NCBI GenBank assembly: GCA_032718565.1
Contig: JAVGVS010000008.1
Span: 5,638,327 to 5,702,326 of the forward strand
Reading direction: 5' to 3'
Source of the DNA: Distichodus sexfasciatus
Taxonomy: Eukaryota; Chordata; Actinopteri; Characiformes; Distichodontidae
DNA: 64,000 nucleotides
Below are positions 38,173 to 49,249 of this stretch, in pieces. The notes below the pieces were generated by a model. It had not been told where the DNA came from and searched no databases. It worked only from the letters and a program-made list of their open reading frames with translations. Position 1 is the stretch's first letter; the number at the start of each line of letters is the position of its first letter. The position numbers were made by a program, and so were the translations under genes.

Positions 38173-38675
38173 GTAGAGGGAGGGCGGGGTTAAAAGTTGG
38201 GTCGATAGAGTGGAGCTGCTCAGTGAGGGGGAAAAGGGAAAAGAAAATAAAGGCAGCATGTCAAGCCAAGAAAGTGAGGGATAGAGAGAAAATGGAATGA
38301 TGGAGATTGAGAGAGAGAGAGAGAGAGAGAGGACACACTTGGGCAGGAATGTATAGAAAGAAAGACATGAAGGAGGGGATCAATGTAAGGAGATAAGGAA
38401 CAATGGAAATGTGTAGAGAGGTGTAGCATTAAACAAATCAAAATGATTTCATTTAATCTCTCCTCCTCCCGTCCTCCCCTCCACCCGTCCTCCCTCTCTA
38501 GTATCTATTTGTTCTCAGTAGATTTGCGCATCAATCAGTATTCTTCCTCCCGCATCCCTTCTTCTCTCTCTCCTTGTAGCCTGTGTAATTACGGCCCGCA
38601 TTAAAACGTCCTTGATACACAGGGAACAGCATCACTGCTAATATAGTAACCTCTGACTCATTCAGAGCCATCTTT

Positions 38676-39002
38676 CTCTCTCTCTCTCGCTCTCTCTTTC
38701 TCTCTCTCTCTCTTCTTGCCTGCTCTTTCCCTCTTTCTCTTGCTCTCTCTCTTATTTCTTTCTTTTTCCCCCTCTCTCTCTCTTTCCCTCTCTCTTCCTC
38801 TCTCTCTTTCTCTCGCTCTCTCTCTTTCTCTCTGTCTATTTATTTCTCTCTCTTCCTCTCTCTCTTTCTCTCTCTTATTTCCCTCTCTTTCCCTCTCTCT
38901 CTCGCTCTCTCTCTTTCTTTCCCTCTCTCTTCCTTCCTCTCTCTCTCTCTCTCGCTCTCTCTCTCGCTCTCTTATTTCTATCTCTCTCTCTCTCTCTCTC
39001 CC
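38676..39002. repeat. Long polypyrimidine (CT-rich) tract
   Basis: More than 300 bases of almost only C and T on the plus strand (CTCTCT with TTTC, CCTC and CGCT variants). The minus strand is purine-only over long stretches. The plus-strand Leu/Ser frame through it is an artefact of the repeat. Confidence 0.92.
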
Positions 39003-39514
39003 TCAGCATGAACAGAATAGCCCGAGGCTGCCAAGGGCTAAAAAAATAGATCCATCCAATTTCACTCTAATCATTTACAGCAGGGCGGAGAGTGAAGGAG
39101 CAGGAACATAATCACTGAAGGAACTCTCTCCATCTCTCCTCTCCGCTTTTTTCCTCCTCTCTGCTCTCTGTTCCTCCTCTCCCATCCCCATGCCAGAGAG
39201 AGAGGGACAGTGTAAAGCGCAGGGGTGATGCGCAGGTGGATCCCACTTCGATCTCGTGTCAGACAAATGGAATGTGTTTACAGACATAAGCTCAGTAAAT
39301 AGCTTTCGATCTGGAATTCTCAACAGACTCACATGCGCAACCACGCGCTCTCTCCCCCACACTTACACTCACTCACTCACTCAAATCCACTACATATCTG
39401 TGCAACTTTCTGAGGAGTTTTACACACACCCATCAATTCCCCTCTCACACATGCACACAGTCACTTGTATCCACAACATATCTTTGCAATGTTCTAGGGA
39501 GTTTCTAACATGCA

Positions 39515-39972
39515 GGGGTAGCTGGCAGCGTAATGGTTAGGAAGTTCGCCCGGAGGAGGTCGCCGGTTCCAATTCCGAATTGGCAAAGGTACCACTGAGG
39601 TACTCATGAGCAAGATACCATCCCCAAGCTATGCTTCCCCTCCAGGCGCGGCCCTCCTTCACGAATGGGTTAAACACAGAGGTCACATTTGTTTGTGGTG
39701 AGTAATTATTTTTGTCATTGTGAACACACCACAACAAAACGTGACCTCTGCATTTGACCCATCCGTGAAGGAGCAGTGGGCAGCTAACAAGCGCCCGGGA
39801 AGCAGTGTTTGGGGACGGTGCCTTGCTCATGAGTACCTCAGCGGTAACTTTACCGGCCCTGGATTCGAACCGGCGACCTTCTGATCATGGGGCGAACACT
39901 CTACCGTTACGCCACCAACTGCCCCGTGGTGCACTGTGTGCTATGCTGTGGTGTGTTCGCAATGACATATTG
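39515..39972 (+). mobile_element. tRNA-derived SINE, family A, split by a second copy
   Basis: The left part (39515-39700) runs from the head (GGGGTAGCTGGCAGCGTAAT) to TTTGTTTGTGGTG. The element resumes at 39926 with GTGGTGCACTGTGTGCTATG and ends with the usual GTGTGTTCGCAATGAC tail. Between them lies an inverted copy of the same family. Confidence 0.88.
39701..39925 (-). mobile_element. tRNA-derived SINE, family A, nested insertion
   Basis: Runs from TTTTTGTCATTGTGAACACA through the core CATTTGACCCATCCGTGAAG to GGATTCGAACCGGCGACC (intact B-box on the minus strand) and CCAACTGCCCC. Flanked by GTGGTG at 39695-39700 and 39926-39931, taken as the target-site duplication. Confidence 0.88.
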
Positions 39973-40040
39973 ACACACAATGATACCCAGTTTTTTTTAT
40001 CTGGGAGACTGGAAACACTTTTGGCTACTTCAGTTTAAAT

Positions 40041-40599
40041 TAGGGATGCACCGATCTGTGGATATGTGGATCAGATAGCTGTTTTGTTCCAATAAATTGT
40101 AGGTTCTTCTATGTTTGCATATTATGCATCGGAAGCGGTACCGTGGTAAAGCTGGTTTATTGTTCTATTCATATATATTGATATGACAATGAGCAGAACA
40201 AGCAACGCAACACGCTACAACCACGCAATTATGCTGTTGAATTTCCTTAACAACACCAGCTCTTGCTCGAAGTGTCTGTGTTCTTGATGGTTTTAGTGCA
40301 GCAGGATTAGGAACCGTCTCAAAATTACACAACTGTGTTTAAACGAATCATTTTTGAGATGTTATTTTAATAATAAATAATTGAACAAATACTTATTATA
40401 TTGTTTTAGTTAGGGAAACTGGATTTAAGTCAGGTATTTCCTTATGCATAACAGAATAATCTCAGTCTCCTCCTCACAGAGAAATACACAACTTATTAAT
40501 TAAAAACTGGTATCGGATCGGGACTCTGGATCAGCCGATACCCAAAGCAAAAGTATTGCATCGGTTTTGGAAATGAAAAGGTTGGATTGGTACAACCCT
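40041..40599. mobile_element. hAT-like non-autonomous transposon
   Basis: Left end AGGGATGCACCGAT (40042-40055) and right end ATTGGTACAACCCT (40586-40599) are inverted repeats matching at 11 of 14 positions. The interior near the right end has GGTATCGGATCGGGACTC, typical of this element type. No convincing target duplication. Confidence 0.6.
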
Positions 40600-41353
40600 T
40601 GTTCAATGATCTTTTTGGTGTGTGTGTTTGTGTGTATGAGAGAGATTTTTGGTTTGTGGATTACTCTGTTAATGTAATTGTATGTGTGTGTGACACAGCA
40701 AGGTGAGGCTGGTGGTAATGATGTGAGATGGTGTCGCCCTCCAGGGTGAGGGGGGCACGACAAGCTCGTTTAGAAAGCAATCCGCTCTGGTGAATCCACA
40801 CTTTAATTGTTTTATTGTTCCGTTATGAGTTGCCTCTCTGGTCTTAATGGCCAGGTCGTTTAGAAAGGCTTACTGGCCTCTACTGCACGGGAGAGAACGT
40901 GGGAGTGCGCAGCACACTCGTTTACTCCACATCCACTCTGTTAACCTGCATGGAAATGACCGAACCACACCGAATGCACAACTCACAGCTTATTGAACAA
41001 TGCATTTAAACAGGTATTGTAGCCCCCAGCGCTATGGCTACACTGCCAATCAGCATCTTGCTGTGTGTGTATGTGTGCGCCTGTGTGTGTGTGTGTGGGT
41101 GTACAAGCGGTGTAAAACGAGAAGCAAGGATACGCCTCATTTATCGACACATTAAACCCAAGGACAGGCTTGGCAGGGTGAAAATAATACCCAGAATGCT
41201 TCAGATGGCCGCGCGTCATCAATCGTGAGCAAGTGCGTGTGCGAAAGTGGGAAAAACACCCGAAGGCGCCAAGGAATTAGAGGCAAAAATATTTATATTC
41301 ATGCGACTTTACCTTTTGCACATTCCTGCAAATGTTGCTGTTGTAGGAGGAAG

Positions 41354-41356
<3 letters not shown>

Positions 41357-41385
<29 letters not shown>
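41357..41385. repeat. (GA)n microsatellite
   Basis: Uninterrupted GA dinucleotides. Confidence 0.93.
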
Positions 41386-41389
<4 letters not shown>

Positions 41390-41765
41390 GCAGAATGCCA
41401 CAGTTTATAGCGGAGTCCTCATGTGAACTCTGACAAAAGGTTAACATTAAATATATTATTAGTGCAAAATGTTCTCTCGTTTCTCATTGTGCTGTCATTA
41501 CGATATTAAAGGGAAAGCCGAGGTGAGAGTTCGGGGAGACGCAGGCTTGTGACTGTTCCCTCTCTGAGACTCACTGGAGGTTATGATGTGACGGCGGTGT
41601 AAAGAGAAGCGTGAACAGTAAAGACTGAAGGCAGAGCCGGAGCTGGCTGAGTTAAGGATGTTAAGATTTGCTTTGGGAGCGATGAGAATTATTCCCAAAT
41701 ATATGCACGGAGGGTGGGTATGATGGGAAAAGGATGGCGAGGATGAGAAGAGGACGATGCATACA

Positions 41766-42024
41766 ACAGTACCTATAAGAATTGATGCTGGTTTGAAGGC
41801 AAAAGGTAGTAACACCAGATATTGATTTGATTTAGATTTTTCTTTTGTTCATTCACTGCATTTTGTTGACTGATGAACTGATATCAATTTACAAAATGCA
41901 AAGTGAGCAAACACTTTGCATTTTGTAAATTGATAAAAATAAACAATCATTATTTATATTACTGAAAGCATTCTTTGCTTAGAGCATTTTTTCACACCTG
42001 CCTAAAACTTTTGCACAGTACTGT
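41766..42024 (-). mobile_element. Tc1-like MITE with a perfect internal hairpin
   Basis: The right end CAAAACTTTTGCACAGTACTG-like terminus (CTAAAACTTTTGCACAGTAC on the plus strand) and the left portion ACCTATAAGAATTGATGCTG resemble a known fish Tc1-derived element in reverse orientation. It contains a 23-base perfect inverted repeat (41883-41905 and 41912-41934). Confidence 0.55.
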
Positions 42025-42787
42025 AATTTAATAATCGATTAGTACATTAGTATGTGTGGTTCTACACCACACATACGTAGAGTGGCTACCCCCTAATGTG
42101 GGGGCAGTAAGCTAACCAAAGCCGCAGTGGCAGTAAAGCACCATTAAGCTGGATGCCGACCACCATAAAATAAGAATAAGAAGGAGATGAGGACCAGTGC
42201 CGTGCCTTGCCGTCACAAAAACTGAAGTAATCGTGTAGAATCGCATGAATGACATGTTTCGCGATGTAAACACATGCGCTGTTTATTGGCGCGCATGACT
42301 CTCTGAGAGAAGCGTCCCTGTTTAGTCAAATCTTCCCATTTATTACAGACAAAACTCATTTTTAGCTGGTAAATAACAAAAACAACCAGTGTTCTACTCA
42401 CAACACTACCATTTACTTGATATTATTCTTCAGTGATTTATGTAAACTGAGTTATTGTGACGCGACTCTCATGTGGAACGCCGTCTTATGCAAAAATGTA
42501 TAGTAGTGCTTGCCAAGAAATGCGTCAAAACTGAGTTGTAGGTCAAAATGACTCCAAATTGGCTAAAAATGGCCAAAACTTCGATATTTCTTCATTTTCA
42601 ATTAAAATATTTTTTTCCATTTTATAATGTCAGTAAAATATAAATATAAAAAAATAGAAACAGACAGTTTGGTTTATTAAAAAATGCTGGAAATTAAACA
42701 GTTTCCCCCCTTTTTATCCGATGAATAATCGATTAATTGAAAAAAATAATCAGCAGATTAATCGATTAACAAAATCATAAAGCCCTA
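42025..42787. mobile_element. hAT-like element with ATTAATCGATTAA ends
   Basis: AATAATCGATTAGTAC at the left and AGATTAATCGATTAACAAAA then TAAAGCCCTAC at the right match the common fish hAT terminus AGGGCTGCAACGATTAATCG in reverse. The core 42329-42475 is shared with 52149-52290. Confidence 0.5.
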
Positions 42788-43319
42788 CTTTACCCACTCC
42801 ACTCTGCCTTCCTCAGTTATCGGTATCATATCATATCATGCACTTATTGTTTTAAATAATAATATAAAGCAATGAACAAAATGCAGTTATACAATTTAAA
42901 ATGTATAAAAATAAAAAACATTAACAACAAAGCTGCACCTGCCCTCAGTGATAGCCCCAACATAGCGTCTTTCCTTCCTCCTGTTTCTATATTTTTATGT
43001 CATTTATGAGCAGTTATAAAGGCTGATACCGGTTTACACCAGTTAGCTCATATCGGCTGATAATATTGGTGCTGTGATTTATCGGCGGGGCTTTAATGGA
43101 CAGACTGAGCTACAGTGTTTCTAGTGTGTCATTAAACATCGCAATAAAAGGTGTCTGATATCCTTCTGCAGCTGCAGCAACAAACGATGCTGATAGCGGT
43201 AGGATCAAAACAGGTTAACACTAACAGACTGTGGAATCAGATATGCTGGGTGGGATCTTAATTACCTTTTTCCCCGTCACACGCTTTTGTTTATCACAAG
43301 GATCCTATTCTTCCGCTTC

Positions 43320-43324
<5 letters not shown>

Positions 43325-43354
<30 letters not shown>
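43325..43354. repeat. (CT)n microsatellite
   Basis: Uninterrupted CT dinucleotides; a CA run follows at 43447-43469. Confidence 0.93.
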
Positions 43355-43358
<4 letters not shown>

Positions 43359-44382
43359 CTCTGCTTCTCTCAGTTTGATGTCAGAGAAGAAAGGAGTGGT
43401 AAGTTGCTGTCGTTCCCAAATTCATTTTCAAGGTATGTAGTACAGTACACACACACACACACACACACTTCTGTATTTCTGTAAAGTGTATTTCTTCCAA
43501 AGTGTTGTGTTATTACAGATAAACAACCTCATCCTAACCTTAAGTTTGTTACCTAAAAAAGGTACAAAGGACAAATTCTGGATTATTCAAACAAGAAAAA
43601 CAAACACCCCTCTTACCCTTCAGCCTGACCCAAAAGGCGTCTGCGCTTTCATCAGATCTGACCCATGACCCTAACTCTGATATTTAAAAACGTCTCACAT
43701 TCTGCCCTCTCGGTGTACTATAGCTGCACACACACACACATCTCCATATGAATACATGGCAGGAGGTTTCCTTCAACATTGGGCTGCATCTGCGTGGCAA
43801 AGGCAGCTTTAGACAGAGAGTGTGGAATCAAACCACAGTGCTCTAGCAATTTAGCATTAGAATACGGCAGAATCTCTGGAATGAATCATTTGAAATTCCA
43901 ATATCAACCTTAAAACCTCCCCGCTCACACACACACCCTGTGACCAAAAAAAGTGTCTGAGAGTTGCGCTTTGAGCAGGACTCCTCCAAATTGCTGGCCA
44001 TCCGGCTCAATGGACCGTGACTACTCTTCTTATGGGACATCAGAGGAGACACAGCATGTCCCGGGAGAGGGAGAGAGGAGGGGGGACTGAGGAAAAGAGG
44101 GAGAAGAGAGGGATAAAGGGAGGAATGGGCTGTTCTGAAGTCCCCCCCTGCCAGTGTAAGCTGTTCTATTTCACCCCGCGCTTCCTCTGAGCTGGGGATT
44201 TATGCTAGTCCTCTACACGCTGTCAGCCACACACTCCAAAATCCTGCACTCCAAACTCTGCCGTCTCTCCATCGCACTCACGGTTACAGGCCAAATCTCT
44301 CGCCTTATCGGTCTTTTCTACTGTCTGTTTGATTTAACTAGTACTTGAATGCTGATATAATAATGTTCGTTTTGTGTTTGTG

Positions 44383-44617
44383 AGGAGTGATTATTTGTGT
44401 GCGAGTGATTATTTGTCATTGTGAACACTTTACCTTTGCATTTGACCCATCCATGAAGGAGCAGTGGGGAGTTTTTTGGCAGTGCCAGGGAAGCAGTGCT
44501 TAGGGACGGTACCTTGCTCATGCGTACCTCAGTGGTACTTTTATCGGTCCAGGACTTGTACCAGTGACCCTTCGATCACAGGGCCAACTTCCTACCTATT
44601 ACGATACTAACTGTCCC
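44383..44617 (-). mobile_element. tRNA-derived SINE, family A
   Basis: Tail shortened (GTGATTATTTGTCATTGTGA appears twice in part), core GCATTTGACCCATCCATGAA, head end ACGATACTAACTGTCCC. Confidence 0.8.
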
Positions 44618-44739
44618 ATAATTATATTTACGTAGGTTCTCAGTCGTCCATGACATGGTAGTCTTGAGAGCTTGGATCAATGGCAGCTGGATTCATTTAT
44701 CTCAAAGTCTGTCTTCTCTGCCCAAAATGTGAATATCTG

Positions 44740-45178
44740 TATCATGGAAAGTGTTCTCTCTGCTTTAAGTGTACCTACTATCATTAGGTTCAAATCCTTA
44801 TCACTTGCTTTCAAGGGCAAGAATGGACTGGCATCTCGTTACTTATCAGCACTGATCAAACAGTGGGTCACTTCTTGTCCTCTTGAGGCATGGAGCTTGA
44901 ACCTTAGCTGCTCAAAAGTAGAGAAAGACAGGCATCAAGACTGCCCCCTTTTTTTCCAATCGTGACTCTGTACTGGTGTAACCAACTTCCCCTTGCTGTC
45001 AGAACTGCTGGGTTCCTCTCGTCATCCAAAGACCCACCTCTTCAAGGAGCACCATGCTTGTAATAACTTGGCAGTGCGGCAGCTGTAGGTTTAAGTTCTA
45101 AAGAACAGAAGTGTACTACAAAGTACTAATGTGTGCTGCTTTGGATAAGAGTTTCTGCTTAATGTGATAAATGTAAAG
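44740..45178 (+). mobile_element. Non-LTR retrotransposon reverse transcriptase C-terminus, decayed
   Basis: The plus strand encodes RFKSLSLAFKGKNGLASRYL and, after frame changes, NQLPLAVRTAGFLSSSK. These resemble the KxLxLxFKALNGLAPxYL and NxLPLxVRxAxSLxSFK blocks near the C-terminus of L2/CR1-like reverse transcriptases. It ends with CTTTGGATAAGAGTTTCTGC then TTAATGTGATAAATGTAAA, the tail shared by such LINEs and their SINEs. Not functional: stops and frameshifts. Confidence 0.55.
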
Positions 45179-45584
45179 CATGGAGAAGACAACTCCAGTT
45201 CTGGAGCTTTCCGTTCAACTAGATTTCAGAACATTCACACCTGGTTTCAGGTAGATATCTACTAGAAGAGACTGATCAAGTAGGATGGAAAACCTCCAAG
45301 ACACCGGACCTCCAGGACCATAATTGCCTACTCTTGGTGTAAAGTATCATCCACCTACAACACGGCCTTGAGAGCCCTTTCCGGGCTATTTAAATATGAC
45401 TCTGTTGATGGCAGAGTAGGGCAATGACTCACAAACGGTTCACCACCTCAGTGACTCAGTGACCTTTTTCACATCTTGACTTGTGTGACCCTTACAACTC
45501 GTTGCATGGCAGGGTGAGTCAGTGACTCTCAGGACCACCTACAAGATGACAACCCCACTAGAGATTAAATACACAGATCTCCTA

Positions 45585-45985
45585 ATTGTAACGATCACTC
45601 GTTGGACCCAAACGCAGAGTACTTCTAACTCAGTCTTTAGTAGCAGAAGGGATGTGCGAAATTCTGTGTTGTAATTCAGGCACAGTTTAAAACCAACAGA
45701 GACAGTCCACAGAACAAACAAATCCAAAACGGGAAGAACAAACAGAGAATAATCCAGAAATGAGAGACTAGGGTTGATACACAGCGAGACACAACAAGAA
45801 AACACTCGGTATGCAATAATACTTTGCAAGGAAACATCAGAAACAGTGAGTATTATGTGCTAACAAGGGCGTGGCTGGTTAAAACTCAGGTCACCCTGAT
45901 CTAATTAAGGGTTGTTGTGAAGATCTGGAACTAGAATTTGGATCAGGAAGTCGTTCCGGAGAGGGGGCCTCCATTTGGATTCATG
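45585..45985. repeat. Unclassified interspersed repeat
   Basis: GTAACGATCACTCGTTGGAC through CAGAGACAGTCCACAGAAC to CGTTCCGGAGAGGGGGCCTC resembles a dispersed fish repeat with an A-rich interior. No coding remnant identifies it. Confidence 0.3.
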
Positions 45986-48149
45986 CTGAGACCTCACAAT
46001 CATCAGTTTTTTTTTAAAGGTGAAAGGTGAAAGGTCTTCAAGAACCTAAAAGAAGTCCAGTTGCCCAGGATTTAAGCTCTGAAGACCATAATGTCTTGGA
46101 CGACTTAGAACCTACCTAGACGTGTTCAGAGTTGTTTCCTGCCAATTCACATCCCGTTTCCTGCACAGAAACTTAAAGAGGTGTCTATAGCGTATGCTTT
46201 AATATTCCGTGACCTGATAACAGTGGGCATAACTGTGCAATGTGTGTCAAATATTATGAAAAAAAACTTCAGGCCAAAACTAAATGTCACACTACTCATC
46301 CTCACTAGCAAACTCACTCACACACTGCAAACATGTACCCACCATAAGACCAGAGGGTTTTCAACACATCAAAAGATGCTAAGCATTAGCCGCAGGCCAC
46401 AGAGTGTTGGCAGACTCGTTTCCGCTATCAGCCGCGAGGAACCTGCAAAAAGTCAAGATCCCCAAACAATTTTGGCGCAAGTTACAAGAAACACCGGAGA
46501 GCTGCAGTGAAATCTCTCTCTGTCAGACCGGCTTAGCCTACTCCTAAAACGTGGCTGCACACGTGTAGTTCTACGCCTAGTCTGTCTACAACCTGAAGTG
46601 GGAGCAAATCTTGTGCCAGATAAAACATCTGGCACCAGTGGTCTAAAGGGCAGTGTGCAGGTTTCCGTGCAGAGATGTAGTTCCTTTAGCGTGTGGCTAA
46701 GAAGGGAGGTCTGGTCCGTTGCACTGCCTAGCGGTTAAAGTGAGGTTCAGAGACGTGGCAGGGCAGGCGGGTGGGTGGACGCCGATAAACGCTGTGGCGG
46801 GAGACTCCGTGCTACGGAAGCTGGCCGGCGGCTGATAAAGTCCGGCCTCTAACCCTGGCATGTAACAACCTCCGCAAAAAAGCCGGCTGTACCGAAATTC
46901 TCCTTCTGAATTCCCTGCATACGAGGTTAACGGGTTAACGGCACAGCTCTGAAATCTCCCGCCAGAGGGAGAGCCGGGTAACCTCTGCCTCACAAATGAG
47001 GGATCGTTGCCATGTGCCACGGCTTTCCCTGGTGCTCCGAAGGCTTTCGCACCTGTTTCCTTTCCCTGTAAGGGATGGGGCGTCGCCGTAGCCCCAGGCT
47101 AGCTCTTTGCAGGCCTAAGATACTGGATTTGTTTAAGGGAGAGCTGACAAGTGCACCTCGCAAATCTCACAAGCCATCACACATATCTACAGCAGCCGGA
47201 AGCTAATTTAAGCAGTCACGCCTAAAACTGAGATTTGCAGAGCGCCGTGGAGGTCGTATTTTGCCTCAGCTGGAACATTTAGCCCATGTACATGGAGGCT
47301 TACCCATCAGGCCCTCAGAAATCCAATGATATTTGGCAAGCGAGCGCATTGGACTTTTTAGCTAGCAGGCGTGTAAGCCTGTCGAATCTGGCAAAGCGGA
47401 GAATCTAAATTTAACAGGACTCTTTCGCTAGCCGGCTATTAGCCGCGAAATCCCCAAGCCTCCTTTCAGGTGGCTGCTGGACACATTGCGCTGAGCACCT
47501 GGGATGGAAGAGGATGGATACGATTCCTCAAACCACAGCTGCTATTCTTTGACCTTGGACTCGCTATAAATAGCGAGCAGGTGCAAAGTCCCTGGTGAGA
47601 TTCAGCTTGTACGTGGCTGGTTTGTGATGGGAAGCACGGAAGCCCTTAACGAAGATTTCTGCAGGCCAACTGGCCGAGTCCAGATGGCTAGGGACCGCTA
47701 GTTAACGTCTGGGGCAGAACGCCGCGGGCTGAGTCCAGAGACCTAAAAGTAGCCCTGTTAATAGTCAGTGTGATACTGTTAGAAGGAACAGAATTTGTGA
47801 GGGAGGAATGAAGATATAAAAATGAGGGAAATCGTTTTGATGGTACGATTGTGGTAGTGGGACTTAACACTTTTTCTGGGTTTAAGCAACACGTAACGTT
47901 TAGACTTCAACTTTCAAATGAACTTTTAACTTTCCTAAATGTTTAAACGCCTCTGAACTTAATTTCCATTTAACCTACTATGCTGATGTTTTTAGGAATT
48001 GTGACTGTGTAGATATTTATCATGAACTGCACAATTTTTATCCTCAATCATGATAAAAAAGAAATATATTATATATGACATTTCTTGTGATAGACCAAAT
48101 GTTTCAGAAACAAAACAGTGATCATTCAGACATTCGCATTATAGTAATG

Positions 48150-48340
48150 TTTTGGAAGCTCGCCCTGTGATCGGAAGGTCGCCGGTTTGAATCCCAGACC
48201 GGTCAAGGTGCCCCTGAGGTACTCATGAGCAAGGCACCATCCCCAAGCACTGCGATGGGTCAAAGGCAGAGATCCAATTTCACTGTGGTGCACTGTGTGG
48301 TGTGGTGTGTTCACAATGACAAATAATCTCTAACTTTCAC
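48150..48340 (+). mobile_element. tRNA-derived SINE, family A, A-box lost
   Basis: Starts inside the head (GCTCGCCCTGTGATCGGAAG), keeps the B-box CGGTTTGAATCCCAGACC, has an internal deletion before GATGGGTCAAAGGCAGAG, and keeps the full tail to TAACTTTCAC. Confidence 0.85.
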
Positions 48341-49249
48341 GTCAACTCAGCCAACAATTTTGAACCTGACAAAAAGAGCTTATGTTGCCATTTTGCTTAG
48401 TAAAAATAGTGAGTAATATTAGCTCTTATTTGTTACTAGCCTTACAGCATGCAAACCCAAAAATCCTATGTTGTGGAGGCAGTAGGTGATCAGAGAACAA
48501 AAATCCAAGACCAGAACTCTTGTGACTGGACACTGTTTGTGAACCTTTGTAGGTACATTCCTAACAGCACTAAGAAAGCAGCAAACACTTTCAGCACATT
48601 TCTTGATGTCCCAGAGCAAATGCGGGCGCGCGGCTGCGTGAGCGCCATACTTACGGGTGGCCTGAAGTTATAGCCTCGTGTCTATTCAGTATTCCTCCCC
48701 ACGTCGCCTCCCCTCCCCCTGCGTGCCGCTCTCAAACACACTCGGTGATGGATCTCCCGCTTTCTGTCAGTAACCTGAAATGGGCCTGACGGGCAGGAAC
48801 GAGAGGAAGGCGGCGGAGGGAAAAACAACCGACAACAAATCAGAAAATTCGCCTCTAATCACAAACGACAAATATGTCGTTGAAAGACGGGGAGCCTCGA
48901 CGGGGCAAGGCTGACTTTTGCACTCATGCCGTCAATACCCGCTGACGCGTCCTCACGCCAAGTCCGGGATCAAAGTCGGCAAACTTTATCGCTAATTACG
49001 AGTGACAAAACCGAGTCTTGCAGGAAAACTACATGCATAATTATGTCACAATGCCAATGTTAAACCTGGGAAAACAAACTGAGGAGGAAACACACACTTC
49101 TTGTACATTTTTCTATATTTATGGGTTATTTTCACTGCTTTATTAAAGCTTGATAGGCTATAAGGCAAATCTAAACTCTAAATCTAAACTCTGCCCCACT
49201 ATGTCAAAAAATCATTAATGCATATGACCATATGCAGAAGAGCTAAATG

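Noticed and set aside
38716..39111. 131-codon Leu/Ser-rich plus-strand frame
   Set aside because: It is translation of a CT-repeat tract.
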